Shown one piece after another: positions 36,813 through 48,747 of a DNA stretch of 64,000 nucleotides. The position numbers were made by a program, and so were the translations under genes. Origin of the DNA: Talaromyces rugulosus (taxonomy: Eukaryota; Ascomycota; Eurotiomycetes; Eurotiales; Trichocomaceae); the NCBI RefSeq assembly GCF_013368755.1, contig NC_049561.1:3596001-3660000 (forward strand), written 5' to 3'. The notes below the pieces were generated by a model that did not search any database, was not told the origin of the DNA, and was given only the letters and a program-made list of their open reading frames with translations. Position 1 is the stretch's first letter, and every line of letters begins with the position of its first letter.

Positions 36813-38815
36813 CTAAAACCAATGAATCACTCGCCCAATCCATCCACTCGCCTGCTCTTCCCCAATCCGCATCTGCTTCTCCTCGCGAATCTCGGCAAGC
36901 TCAGTCTGAAAGTCGATTTGCGCGAGCGGGATGATTTTGGATCGTAGGTATATTTTGAAGAATATATACAGGGCTGAGCCATTACTGTTAGAACACCATC
37001 CGGGTACATATGTTAACAGGGAGGGAGGAGACATACCGGCAAAAATGAAAATGTTCAAATAGCAGGTCAAAAACCCAGATGCGGTGAAGCTGTTTTTGAC
37101 AAAGACGTCAAAGCCTAGATAGTCTGTCAGCAGATATCATTCAACCAAGATGGTGTTGGGTGTACCAGAAAAAAAGACAACGAGAAAGACGACCAGCAAA
37201 GTGATCCACGCCGCGTACGGCTGCAGCGGACTGCGGTATGGCAGTTCTAACCCATCATCAGTATGAAGAAAAAATAGAAAGAAAGAAACAAAATACCATT
37301 CCTGGAAATATTTTGGGCTTTCAACCCCGCCCAAAACCGCAAATACGTCGCCTCAATAACAATCCACCCAATCAGCCCAGCCACTGTCGTGATATTCACA
37401 AACCAGCCAAACACCACAGACGTATTATTCGCCACACACAGATACACCAGCGGCAGAACAAGACATGTCAATCCAACCGCATACTGCGGTGTGCCGAACC
37501 GATTACATCGTTGGAAGAATCCAGGTGCGTGCCCGTCGCGACTCAGACCGTACAGCGTGCGCGACGCGATGAAGACGCATGCGGATCCGCTGCTGATGGC
37601 CGAGGTACACACGACAGCGTTGATGATGGATGGCACGGCAGACACGCCGGCGCGCTGAAAGGCAATAGTGAATGGCGACTGTTGCGCAGTGCCGGTGGAT
37701 ATGCTCAGGCTCTTGTCGTTGGATGGGCTACCTTGGATTAGTACATGTTATCCCTGACACACAAGGCGGAACAGAAAACTTACACGATCATCCCCACGAT
37801 AAACACGTTCAACACGTAAAAGAAAAAAACACGCAGAAAGGTCTTTTTCGTTGCGGCCGGAATGACTCGTCGCGGATCCTGCGTTTCCGACCCTGAAATC
37901 GCTACGACTTGGATATTGCCATAGCTAAACGCGGCCGAGAGAAGAACTTTCCAAATCGCCAGAAACCGGCCGGTGGAGCCACTGTCGATATACTCGTTAA
38001 ACGCACCGGGGTTGTTCCAGTAGCGAAAGCCGATGCGTTCGTGGTTTGGGGCGCCGCCCAGGTCGATAACAAGACCGCCGATGATCAGGCCGATGATCAG
38101 CATGATCTTGAGCGAGGCGAATACGACTTCGGACTGTAGAGTGTTAGTGGGAGTCAACTAGACGAAATGCTATTTGAATACCTCTCCGTATAGTCGGACG
38201 CCAACCAAGTTGATCACGACAATAAAAACAAGAAACACGGTAATCCATACAGCTGCGTTGACCGACGTGTTCCAGAATTGAATCACAGTTGCCGCAGCAC
38301 TTATTTCTGCTGCAGCATTGATGGTCATTGCATACCCTGGCAAGTTAGCAACTATACAAGAAACAAAAGGACCAAAAACATACAAAAGTTCCACCCTGTT
38401 GCAGCACCCAGCGCCGGCTCCACGTATTTGGTTGCGTGGCGAATGAAGCCACCAGTGGATGGCATAAACGAGGTGATTTCGCCAGTAGTATACGAAACCC
38501 CAGCAGTCACAAAGCCCATCAGAATATAGGCTATCAATGCTCCGGCAGGGCCTGCAGTTGCGAGAACCTGGCCGGAATTGAGAAACAATCCGGTACCCTA
38601 TATCAATTTGATACCAAGTCAATATATGTAGAAGCTCAATGTGTTTGAAATAGTCAACTCACAATCATCCCAGCAATGGCAATCATGTTGATATGGCGCG
38701 ACTTTAGGTCGCGCTTGATCTCCTCCATCCTGCCAACCTCGCTGTGGTCGTCCATGTCGACGCTGGATTCCAGGTCGCGTGTGCCCTTTACAGGGCCCGC
38801 CTTTTCGGTATTCAT
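36813..38815 (-). CDS. Amino-acid permease (YAT/AAP family)
   Basis: About 543 residues from eight exons; introns 38598-38662, 38337-38383, 38134-38181, 37728-37783, 37247-37296, 37124-37165 (42 bp) and 36974-37036. The last acceptor is placed at CTCAG (36974) because it restores FAALYIFFKIY, the family's closing membrane segment. Family features: a charged N-terminus ending RDLKSRHINMIAIAGMIGTG, EITSFMPSTGGFIRHATKYV, GWNFWYAMTINAAAEISAA, SYGNIQVVAISGSE and NELPYRSPLQPYAAW. It should be a plasma-membrane proton/amino-acid symporter. Eight exons is high for this genome but all junctions are in frame. Specificity cannot be read. Confidence 0.9.
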
Positions 38816-39107
38816 GATTGTCAATGCTCACAAGACAAATGATTTTTTATATAGCAGACTCATGGTCACCCAATGGCACAAGCATAGCTAAATAGAATCA
38901 CAAATCAGTGCTTGTGACTCAGAAAATGCAATTATCCATTTTGACAGTTAGATAAGGACCGGCTCGGTTGAACGCCGAGATAGCGGTAAGACGCCGGCAG
39001 GTGCGGGGAATTCGCCGGTAAACCTAGCCCTAACCACAGCAAAAACCTTCAAAACAGCTCAACTCTAATCGAGATTATCTGCAAATTTCACGAAAAGAAC
39101 AAAAACC

Positions 39108-39506
39108 ATGCCAGACGGGTCTTTTCAGCTGTATGACCTGCGCGTCGAGGTCGTGTGCCCCCCGGAAAAACGCATTCTCTGCGGCGCCAAAGAAGGCGAC
39201 TATTTCACGCTGCAGGGCGAGATGCTGCATCTGCCGCCGAACCAGGGGATTAGCATTTACAGCTTGGGTGTGTAGTTTTTTAAAACATTTGCAAAGAAAA
39301 AAATTTTTTTGACAGACTTACTAGCTTCGGTTATCGCCCTTCTCCCGGCAAAACAGCGCGTCACTCATGCAAATGACTGGATGACGACTGATGCGCTGAT
39401 AGCATGTCCGGATCCAAACTGTCCGTCTGCGCTGAAAATTATTCGAGAGGGTTTGAGGACATTCAGCCATGATGAGACGACGGTTGTGCCGTTGAATTCG
39501 TCTTGA
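39108..39506 (+). CDS. TIGR04076 family small protein
   Basis: 116 residues with one 48-bp intron (39268-39315), too short to stand out before splicing. The spliced sequence matches the TIGR04076 layout: an opening YDLRVEVV strand, CGAKEGDYFTLQGE, a middle helix LLASVIALLPAKQRV, and a Cys-containing ACPDPNCPSALKIIREG near the end. The family is spread through bacteria, archaea and fungi as stand-alone small proteins with conserved Cys residues; no biochemical function is established to my knowledge. It diverges from the amino-acid permease (292 bp between starts). Confident on family, nothing on role. Confidence 0.8.
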
Positions 39507-40062
39507 TTTTGGCGTTATTATGAGGGTTCGACTAGAGTGTTGAAGCCAGATCACGACTGTGGATGTAGCAATTCTCGTTCCTATATCATGGACTATTGCT
39601 TTACCCATCATCTTCACCTTTAGAATTAGCAGTCAATTTGTTTTTCAGATATTGTGAAGTTAATGGATAATAATTCCAGTCAAATACCCCGTATACATAT
39701 CTATGGATATCCTCTGTGATCACTAACCATATACTGGGTGGATAATTGTTAGTTAGATATTATTGTTCACTAAGCGACTGGGTCTACGCAGACATTTACA
39801 CTGACCTATTCAAAGGGAGATGGCCACCACGTCGGACAAAATTCTTCATCAAGTTTTGACTATCAGTTCTGCATATTGTGCGCTCTATGAAATAATATCA
39901 AATGTTTTACAGCTACATCTATAACCTTCCTACTCATGGAAATGCTGAGCAGGCTAGAATTAGAGTCGAATGAATAATTTCAGAGGCGTGGTGCTCGACT
40001 TCGCCAGCCTAAGGACGGTCTTCGGGTTACAAGACTTGAGAAAGCATTGCTGGACATTGCCT
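39507..40062. other. Intergenic, convergent 3' ends
   Basis: 556 bp between the small TIGR04076 gene and PARP; A/T-rich, no gene or repeat recognised. A frame at 39970-40176 is antisense to the last PARP exon and is not supported. Confidence 0.45.
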
Positions 40063-42236
40063 TCACATGCTGACACGGAAGAGATACCGAAGGCGGACCT
40101 GGGCTACGTCGTAGGCTATGTACTCATTGTACTGCAGGTATGCGTTCGGAACGTTTGTGGGCCCCGGAGTGACTGACACGTCAGGCTGGCAACCATGTTA
40201 GCACCAACCAAAATTGCCAGGCCAGAAGCAACTCACCATCATACAACCTGACAAGGCTCGATTCACGCTCTTTGCATCCTTCCATTTGCTTGGTCCCATC
40301 ATGCCCTTTCCCCACGTGCTGTGCATACCTTTCGCTCTTGCATCCTCGTCGGCGTTGTAGGACGCGTTGGTCAACTCGTACATCGGATTTCCTAGCTCAG
40401 CCTCGCATAGCAGCAACAAAGCTGTGCCGCCAGAACTGTACGAACAGCAGTAATTTGCAGATTTAGAAGACATGTCAGCTAGATAGATGCCTTTTCCAAA
40501 CATGTAGCCAGACACTGGAGCCTCGGGCGGCGCAATACGGAGACCTTGGCTGAGAATACCTGCAAAGTTGGTCACTCGAGAGCCGTGCCAAAGCAAGCGA
40601 CGTTCACTGGCAATCTTTGAGAATTTGCTCTGTTCAAATCGCTCGAACTCCCCTTGACGCTCAATTCGGAAAATGTCTTCCACTTTGTACGTCATGTAGT
40701 GCGTAGCACCCTTAGAGTCGTTGAGGTAGGCTTCCAGCTCCATGAATTCTTCGCTCTTGTGATCAATGGGTGACATCTCGTTCATATTGAGGCCCTGGAA
40801 CTGTTTATCTAGTTTATGAATGCCGCCATCATCCTGGAGGGTGTTCTTCAACATTGCTGCCGCCTCCTTCATGTCTGACAAACTCTCAAGCAATTCAATC
40901 TCCTTTTTAAGATGATCATTGTCGTGGATGATCGGAGGACGATTGCGGCCAAAGGCATGAGGAATGACAGAATAGTACAAATTAGACAATCGCTCGACTT
41001 CTGCTCCAGATTGGACACCTGATCCACCGATGTGTACAGCTAGATCTTTAAGTGCTTGGAACCCCCGTGCAATCGTGCCTTTGCTGAGTTTTCCCAGGGG
41101 AAGCTTGTTCGCGTCGTAGTTGAGTTCAGTCATGGTTGCATCGAAATAAGATTGATTAAAAATTAGCTTCATCAAATTTTGCACGGGCGGCTCGAGGGCG
41201 GATTTAGTTGGTTTTGTCCTGGACTCCTCGGCGTTGGCGTCAACGTTACTGCTGGCATCCTCCTCGTCGTCAGAGTCAGGATCGTACGATCGCTCGATAT
41301 AGGCGTATTTACCCGTCTTGGGCTCTAGACCTCGATCCGACCATTTGAGACCAGACTTTTCTCTGAACTTTTTTTCGAAATTCTTGACTGCGTCGTTCAA
41401 TGATCCATCACCGAGCAACGAACTCTGGCCACGTTCGCCCACTCTACCCCATCGTGTCCATGTTTTGAAGTCTGAACGGGCACCATTGCACACCAACTGT
41501 AATCTGTGAGTAGCTTGTACGATACGAAGTGAGATGAGGGATGATATACTTGAACTTTGTAGAATTTATTGTTGTTAGCAGAGGCATTAGTCTGATTAAG
41601 TGATGCGTCCATGATTGTGCCATCGTCTTCTATGTAGACCTCGTAGGAACCCGGGCAGTACTCATCAACTGAGATGACGAGTTTCTTCGACTTTGAGTTC
41701 TGACCATCTCCTACCTTGGCGTCCTGGTCGATTTTCGGCTTCTTCGGCTGCGATGCATCTTGAGCGACTGGCGATGGGCTAGAAGCCGATGCAGGACGCT
41801 TCTTGGAGCCATTAGCCGCTTGCAGAGAAGCGGATGTCGAGTTTGGAGATGAGGATAACAAGAACTGAGCCTCATCTGCCTTTTTATCTAAGATTTGAAT
41901 CAGCACAACGATCTTTCACATCATACATCAACCGTAATGGGCTAGGGTAGGAAGCTTACCTGCTGATACGCACTCATCGAGCCACTCAACCTTCACAACT
42001 GGCACATTGTGGGAAGCTGCCGATTTGACTTTGGTAGAATTGCTCTCATAGTCTTTTTCTGTAGCAATCAAAAAAGTAGTGTCGGCGGTCACCTTGGAGA
42101 CAACGGTAGCGCCCAGCGATGTGATGCGTGTGGCCAGCGCTGCTTGCGTAGTGCCAGGGAATTTACCAGAGGTTGCAATTGAGCAACCCTCCAAGGGTAA
42201 AGGCTTGGTGGTTTTCTGAGCGGTTTTGCGAGCCAT
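40063..42236 (-). CDS. prpA: Poly(ADP-ribose) polymerase (BRCT-WGR-PARP)
   Basis: About 665 residues from four exons (introns 41888-41959, 41497-41549, 40186-40236). N-terminal BRCT domain (about 10-92, ending VVKVEWLDECVSAGK), a basic linker with KKRPAS and KKPK, a WGR domain (about 190-290, WTRWGRVGERGQ), a helical PARP regulatory domain, and the ADP-ribosyltransferase fold. The H-Y-E triad is visible as LLWHGSR, GKGIYLADMSSKSANYC and, only after removing the last intron, YNEYIAYD in the 123-bp terminal exon. It is the DNA-damage PARP usual in Aspergillus relatives, which lack the animal zinc fingers. Nuclear; uses NAD. Identification secure. Confidence 0.93.
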
Positions 42237-42482
42237 GGCAGTAATTGACAACCAAAGGTCCGTACAGCTTGAATTATTGGGGCTAACGTACAGTTTAAAT
42301 GAGAAAGGGGAAGTCTTTGTTTCTCGTGTTGCTGGGCAGGCAGCAACAGGCGCTTACCTTTTAGGGACTAGCGCGGGTGCTGCCTACCGATAAATCCCTG
42401 ATAAAGAGAAACAAACAGCCTTGCAATTGATTCCATCATCACTGTCGATTCCATAAATCCTCATTCTGTGTGCTCTAATACG

Positions 42483-43928
42483 ATGCCGTCTTTGCTCACA
42501 CTCCCACTCGAGTTGCTGGTGGTCGTTTCTACACACCTTTCGACCAAAGACCTAGGTTTCTTGCGACTAACTTGCAAGCAAGTCGAACAGTCGCTATACT
42601 CATGGTTTGCCGGGGAATTCTTCACGAAGAAGCAATTCATGCTCACTCATAAGAGCCTACAAACCTTGATCGATATATCTAAGCATGGACGCCTTTCGAA
42701 ACAAGTCACACATGTGATTCTTGCCACAAATATGTACCAAGCTGTGCCGCATGTGCCCTACACATTCAGAGATGCCGATGCAGCCACTAGCTGGGCACAA
42801 GGCGTTTATGATCAACAGTCACTGATGAGCACCGGCTATGATCGGGACATGCTGACAGAGGCATTTGAGAAATTGGAGAATCTTCAAGTGGTTGGAATTC
42901 GCGACTTCAATTCCAATAATCGACATCGAGATGGCACAAGTTGGAGCTCTTGGGGAGCTCCGACAATCTTGCGGGAGACTGGAATCGAATTGCCATTTGC
43001 CAGCAGCCAAGTCTCAAATGTGGCAACAAGCTTCTTAGCTCACATCTTTCAGACGTTAATTTATGCACTTGCTCGCGCAGGTCGAAGCCCTCGAGAGATT
43101 GAAGTCTTGCTGCGAAAAGAGCCGTTGCCCGACAGTGCTTTCCATTTCCCAGCGTTTCTGACGCCATCCGTCACACCTGTACTGCAGAATCTTGAAACAC
43201 TTCTGATCAGTACAGACCGAATTCCAACACACAACCCAGGCCACAGCAGTATCAATCGTCCTTTTTTGTGCCAATTTCTCAGACAGACGTACAACATCCG
43301 GCATCTACGTATAAATTTCAACAAGTACCAACCAGGGTATACTAAGGTTTTCTTGGAATGGCTTGGTCAACCCGCTGTCGGTGCAGGAGCGGCTCCAATA
43401 CGGATTCTTGATCCTCCGTCTATCGCGCTCACGCATCTGAAAAAGCTTGAGCTTGGTCAAATGGCCATCTGGCCAAGTTATATGCTCAAGGTCATCGAAA
43501 AATTCGCGTCTACCTTGAAAGACTTCTGTTTGTGGAAGACTAATATAGCTCGTCCCGCCGCACATTCCAACGTAACAGTCGATTTCTTAAATTCTTTAGC
43601 AGATATGCGCCAATTGTGTCTCACACACTTCAAGCTGGGATTCCTTCAACAGGATGGGCTCTTTATTGGTTTCAAAAATCGAGGCCTCGAGGACGCTCCG
43701 TATGACAAAATCAGAGAATATACCGGGGACAACATGAGCCACTTTATTCGAGGGCTTATCAACGACATAGTCATTCAACAACCAGGAAGATCTTACGTTG
43801 ACGACAGCGATGACAGCGATGACAGCGATGACGGTTCCAATGACGAGGACAATGAAGATTCAGATATGCCAGATGAAGACGGAGATAGTGAGAACGATGA
43901 ATTCGATGAGGATAGCGAGGATGAATAA
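42483..43928 (+). CDS. F-box protein with acidic tail
   Basis: 481 residues, single exon, first ATG at 42483. An F-box motif opens the protein (LLTLPLELLVVVSTHLSTKDLGFLRLT in outline, residues about 4-45), predicting a SKP1 contact in an SCF ubiquitin ligase. The middle is weakly leucine-patterned, as in fungal substrate-recognition F-box proteins. The last 45 residues are almost wholly Asp/Ser/Glu, partly encoded by three perfect 9-bp units gacagcgat (43803-43829). It diverges from PARP with about 246 bp between starts. Substrate unknown. Confidence 0.82.
   Translation: MPSLLTLPLELLVVVSTHLSTKDLGFLRLTCKQVEQSLYSWFAGEFFTKKQFMLTHKSLQTLIDISKHGRLSKQVTHVILATNMYQAVPHVPYTFRDADAATSWAQGVYDQQSLMSTGYDRDMLTEAFEKLENLQVVGIRDFNSNNRHRDGTSWSSWGAPTILRETGIELPFASSQVSNVATSFLAHIFQTLIYALARAGRSPREIEVLLRKEPLPDSAFHFPAFLTPSVTPVLQNLETLLISTDRIPTHNPGHSSINRPFLCQFLRQTYNIRHLRINFNKYQPGYTKVFLEWLGQPAVGAGAAPIRILDPPSIALTHLKKLELGQMAIWPSYMLKVIEKFASTLKDFCLWKTNIARPAAHSNVTVDFLNSLADMRQLCLTHFKLGFLQQDGLFIGFKNRGLEDAPYDKIREYTGDNMSHFIRGLINDIVIQQPGRSYVDDSDDSDDSDDGSNDEDNEDSDMPDEDGDSENDEFDEDSEDE
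43803..43829 (+). repeat. Three tandem 9-bp units in F-box gene
   Basis: Three exact gacagcgat units encode the Asp-Ser-Asp repeat of the acidic tail; length likely varies between strains. Confidence 0.8.
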
Positions 43929-44298
43929 AATGACAAAGATGACATTGGCTTCATAACTAGTATAAGTCCTTCTCTTTTAATTTCATGCTACCATAGCAAC
44001 GATCAATCCACTCCTGTCGTTGTGGTGGCGAGTTTTCAATGTTCCATGTACAGACCTAGACCAAGTAGAAATCATCCATAAATTATTATAAATATATAAG
44101 TCCATTTATAACTAATTATTCCAAAAAGATTTTTTCTAATAGCACTTCGTGAGCAGGCGGCCGAGCCCACATGTGCACCATAATGTCGTCGCACGTATCT
44201 TTTAGTATATATATACAATCTCCTTACAGATAATTGTCTCTAAAGGACATGAATGTGCTCATTATTATGAGATTATTTAAACTATTGAAATATGGGTA
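43929..44298. other. Intergenic, convergent 3' ends
   Basis: 370 A/T-rich bases between the F-box gene and a Zn2Cys6 regulator; nothing recognised. Confidence 0.45.
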
Positions 44299-46416
44299 TC
44301 ACGAAAAAAAATATCCGTCCTGAACACTGAACCCAGCATTGGCAAGAAAGTCCTCCCATGCATCACCATCGGTCAGAATACAATCAAACCTTTCTGCAGA
44401 GCCAGGTTCTCTATCCGTATTTGCATTGGTCTGGCGAGAAGGTGTGAGATATGCACCTATTTGGTGGGGAGCGTTCCCCGAGTCGTCAACTGTATTAGTA
44501 CCATTATCATAAGGGGTCCGCCCAGCAGATCCATGTATATCTGTATTACTTTGTCGCAGCTCATCGTAATTAGACATAATCTTGAAAAGAAAGCGAGACT
44601 GTAGGAAACAGCTCGAGTCGACTGGGGCAGACTGTTGCGAGAAGACCCCTGCAGCCGTCCGCATCGTCTCCATGGTTGTCTCCTCGATTTCGCGAACAAT
44701 AGACGACGGCGCAGACAATAAAAGCTTTAAATCAGATTTATAAATATTTGGTTCAAAATTAATTGAAGGCAGACTTACTTTGATCAAAAATACAGCAGCA
44801 TACGCCGTCATCACATGGACCGAGTCCTGCACAAAGTACAGAAACCGAGAGTACTGCGCAACCAGTTTCAGCATCTTTATCGCACTAGAGTAACTAGCCC
44901 AAAGTGCCTCCATGCTGTACGTAACGTCATGCTGCGCTGATCCCAGCACTTCCTGCAATGGTAACGAGTATAGTTGCAGGCGGAGGTGCGTGCTATAGAA
45001 TTGGATCAAAAACCCATGGCAGCTTTCAGATTCTGCAACTGTCAGAAAAAGTAAAAATAACTGCTCGTCAGGCTTACCATCGCATACACCGAGCCACTTG
45101 CTCTCCCACTCGTCAATCCGATTACTGATAATCGTCAGCAGAGCAAACGTGTTTTGCCCTGGATCTGTCTGTCGCGGAGTGAGCAGCCTGAAAACCTCGG
45201 ACGTGAGCAAGCGAAGTGTAACAAAGGCGCCGAGAAAATTGTCGCTGTCAGTCGCTGTAGCGTCTTTGCACCAGACTTCGATGCTTTCGAAAAACCCGTT
45301 GCGCTCAATCATCCACGGTTTACTAGTCTGCAGACTCATACTTGTATAATTAGTCTAGAAATTAATACCAAATACTGGAGTAATACCTTCGGTCGTAGAC
45401 AAAAAGAACAAACCACGTCCTCTCTACATCGCGAGCCTCGCGTATCTGCATCTCCGTCAAACCCTCTCGATCCCGTCTAGACGACGGCCGAAGTTTGTGC
45501 CATCCGAGATCAATACACATGCGAATCACATAGCCCAAAGTAACCCAGGAGCGCGTGTCTTCTGGCTCTTTCCAATATGTGAGGATCAAAATCGCCTGGG
45601 CTGTTTCGGTCGACTTTTCGCCTCGTCGAAAGCTATCAACTAGCAGGTCTTCGGCGTGTTGGTGGAGGGATTTGTATAAACCCGGGTTAAACATCTTGGC
45701 CGAAGCTGCTAGGATGGAACTGAGGAGGAAAGCGGACTTTTGTCGGACGTGTGAGAAAGTATGCAGATTAGGATCTAGTTGGCTAATGTACGGGTTGAGG
45801 ATATTCATGAAGCTGATATAGTCAGTACAAAAGTGAATCAGTACGGGGGCTTATTACCTGCTGAACAAGAACTCTGCAATCGACTGACTAACAAGTCCCG
45901 CTCTGACAATATCCTGCGTCGGAAACGTCGATGCTTCCTCCACAGCAGGAGTGGATTGATCCTGGTTTGTGCTCAGGATGCTAAGGAGGGAGAATTTCCC
46001 TCGCATGGCTTCGCGATTTAGCAAACCTGATGGCTGTAGGCTCGCTGGCTGTCTCTTCTGCGTGTCATCAAGGCATGGCCCTGGTTCTGGCATTGATTCT
46101 GAGGCTGGCACTGATGGTGTATGTGCATAATCTCGATCGTTGTCAACGGGCTGTCTTTTCTTCCGGAATATCCTTCAAATTTTTAGTCCTATTGTGTTCT
46201 TTCGTAAAAGATAGAATGGTACCTTGTTCCGGGCTTTCGTCCCCGGCGATGTTCTTGAAAGATACACTCGAGGGCCCGGTGCGCGCATCGTTCGCACTTT
46301 GCTTCACCACGCAATGGGCGGCATTTCATCTTAACCTTGCGACACGCCAGGCATGCATGCATTGTGCTTGTACGATCGAATTGTCTATTTGAGCCCATAG
46401 CACTATCCATCATCAT
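44299..46416 (-). CDS. Zn2Cys6 transcription factor (regulator 1 of the nitrogen-type group)
   Basis: About 640 residues from five exons (introns 46173-46222, 45813-45857, 45341-45386, 44725-44778). The last is a multiple of three without a stop, but its removal joins FLIKLLLSAPSSI cleanly. Zinc cluster Cys22, 25, 32, 41, 44 and 51 (CLACRKVKMKC, CERC) is followed by the basic HRRGRKPGTR linker. The Fungal_trans region shows AQAILILTYWKEPED, RMCIDLGWHKL, and RTWFVLFVYDRSMSLQTSKPW across a splice. Divergent from an aldo-keto reductase fusion; their 260-bp common promoter has a triple GATA box. It is a candidate regulator of that reductase. Confidence 0.88.
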
Positions 46417-46520
46417 TGACTATCATTATCAAGGTGTATCTCGAATGTCGATATAAGGGTCGGAGAAAACGCCGATATCTGTGGGGCAACCGATAGACTT
46501 TTAGCCAATGAAAATGCTGT

Positions 46521-46540
46521 ATATCTTATCTTATCTTTTA
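46521..46540 (-). promoter_or_regulatory. Tandem GATA boxes (AreA-type)
   Basis: Read on the minus strand, AAGATAAGATAAGAT: three overlapping GATA cores in the divergent promoter of regulator 1 and the aldo-keto reductase. The same 15-base word recurs at 59731-59745. Confidence 0.65.
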
Positions 46541-46676
46541 GAACACCGATGAGACACCGGCATCTAAGCACCACAACTCTATACAAAACTATTGAATTTT
46601 GTTTTGTTTCTTTTTGTGGGTGATCAAAAATTGTACAGGAAATTGGATCTTGAACTTCAAGACTCACATTACAAAC

Positions 46677-48501
46677 ATGGCTCCTAAACTGGCGCACGTC
46701 AACATGATGACCGACACTATTGTCGCGAACCTCCCTCCGGAAGCACTGCGCTCCATCGTTCGATCTCTACTAGCATCGCAACCGGGATTCACAAAAGTAT
46801 TTGAAGAAAACACAAGAGCCTATCTTCAGTCTACATCGCTTGGTGGTTTGGAGCATATCTCGCGAGAAAGCCTCAGCGCCGCACAGACGCGAATCCGATG
46901 CATGCTAGGCTGCGGCATGTGCTATGAGAGCTTGCCTGTGCTCGGTTCTATTGTCGAGCATGCAAAAGGTGCTGGTGATCAGGGAGATTTTATTCAATCA
47001 ATTGATGCAGATATTGTGCAAGCAGCCACGGCAGTGCAAAAATCTCTGCCTGGGTCGACGGACGAGAAAGCTGTCCTGGATAAATTTTACGACGCTCTCA
47101 CAGCTTCTCACAGTCAATACTCTTCAATAAACCAGGACTTTCCATTCGAGAGAGGATTAATGGCTGTAGCAAACCTCCTTGGTCATTCTGCGCCGATTCT
47201 TCAGACGAATAGTTTCACATCAAATGCACGCCCAGATCTTCCACCAGCAGAAACATTCCAGCTGGGCAGCCGTCACCTGCCACGGATTTTTTCTGGTCTG
47301 TGGCAACTATCAAGCCCGGCATGGGGTGCAGCACCAATATCCAAGATTCTACAACAGTTTACACAATACACACAAAGCGGGCTCACTGCTTTTGACATGG
47401 CTGACCACTACGGCGATGCTGAAATTATCTTCGTTCGTCCAACCCTTTTCCGTCTTTTTCTGGTTGGAAAGTGACTAAGATGGTTGAAATCAGGGCCGTT
47501 TTCGATCTTCGTATCCCCATAGCAGCTCTCTCTTCGCAGCAACAAAGTACTGCGTCTTCCAGCCCATGACTGTTTCGCCGGATGCAGTCCAGGCCAACAT
47601 CGCTGAGCGATGCCAGCGTCTACAGGTGGACCAAATCGACTTGTTACAATTTCACTGGCAGTTTGTATGTTGAATTTTCATACTTAGGAACATCTTGCTA
47701 ACACCTACATGACGTGATTTAGTACGATGATCCACAGTATATCAATGCGCTGAAATACCTCCAGCAAGACGAGCGAGTAGGAATGCTAGGTCTCTGTAAT
47801 TTCGACACAGAGCACATGCAGCGTGTTATTGACAGCGGTGTTACTATACATTCCAACCAGGTTCAGGTATGTATCACTTATCAGATATATTAAACATGCT
47901 AATACAGCTAGTTTTCTTTGATTGACTCGCGCCCCGTCGTCAAAATGGGCACAGTGTGTGAGAAACACAACGTCAAGTTGCTGACTTACGGCACACTAGT
48001 ATGTTCATAGTACCAAATATATCCACTAATTATACACTAACAAACCAGTGTGGCGGATTCCTGGCCGAAAAGTGGCTCGGAAAAGCAGAACCAGGGCTCT
48101 ATGATAGTGAAATCACACCCAGCCAGAGAAAGGTGAGATCGATCTTTTTTTTATATAAAAAGTTGCCAAACTTATAACATACACAGTACTTCTCTATGAT
48201 TCAAAGCTGGGGCAACTGGTCTCTCTTCCAAGAACTACTACAAACCCTGCAGTCCATCGGAACCAAGCACAACGTCTCCATATCAAACGTTGCAACCCGC
48301 TGGGTCCTCGACTTTGTGTATGTAGGTGCAGTTATTGTCGGAGCACGCATGGGAGTCAGCGAGCATGTAGACGAGAACAGAGCGAGCTTTGGCTGGTCTA
48401 TGGACAAGGCTGACCAGGAGGCGATCGAAGTCGTGCTTGGACGCAGTCGGCGGTTGGAGATGTTTGAGGTGATGGGAGATTGTGGTGGGGAGTATCGGTG
48501 A
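46677..48501 (+). CDS. Aldo-keto reductase with N-terminal helical domain
   Basis: About 518 residues from six exons (introns 47433-47493, 47665-47722, 47867-47911, 47999-48048, 48133-48186). Residues from about 205 onward are an AKR barrel: GLWQLSSPAWG, FDMADHYGDAEIIFGRF, TKYCVFQP, QIDLLQFHWQ, GLCNFDTEHMQ, NQVQFSLIDSRP and LTYGTLCGGFLAEKW. Asp, Tyr, Lys and His positions of the usual tetrad are present. The first ~190 residues are an unrelated, mainly helical segment (RCMLGCGMCYESLPVLGSIV, DADIVQAATAVQKSL) that I cannot name. Fusions of this kind are uncommon; either a regulatory or a second catalytic domain is possible. NAD(P)H-dependent reduction of an aldehyde or ketone is likely; substrate unknown. 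Confidence 0.85.
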
Positions 48502-48747
48502 TACCATGTGTAGAAACACTGTATACTTTTTCGAGGATTAACTTTCCACCTGTTGTGCCGTAATTGATACACTTTCTGTAGAATGCCGGCGTTGATCGCC
48601 GGTGGGCGCCGGGGTTATCCCGACTCAACGACCGATAAAGCTAAGCTATCAGTCGGAAATTAATATTTGACTTCAGTTTGTATAAAGTGGGCTCATTCTT
48701 TGGCATTCTCTGGTTTATGAGGCACAAGTAACTCCAAATCTTACAAA

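Noticed and set aside
39970..40176. Small plus-strand frame
   Set aside because: Antisense to the last PARP exon, which carries the catalytic Glu and is well supported by splicing.
40063..42236. Defence-system interpretation of PARP plus F-box plus TIGR04076 neighbours
   Set aside because: These are ordinary fungal housekeeping genes in mixed orientations with no sign of shared regulation.
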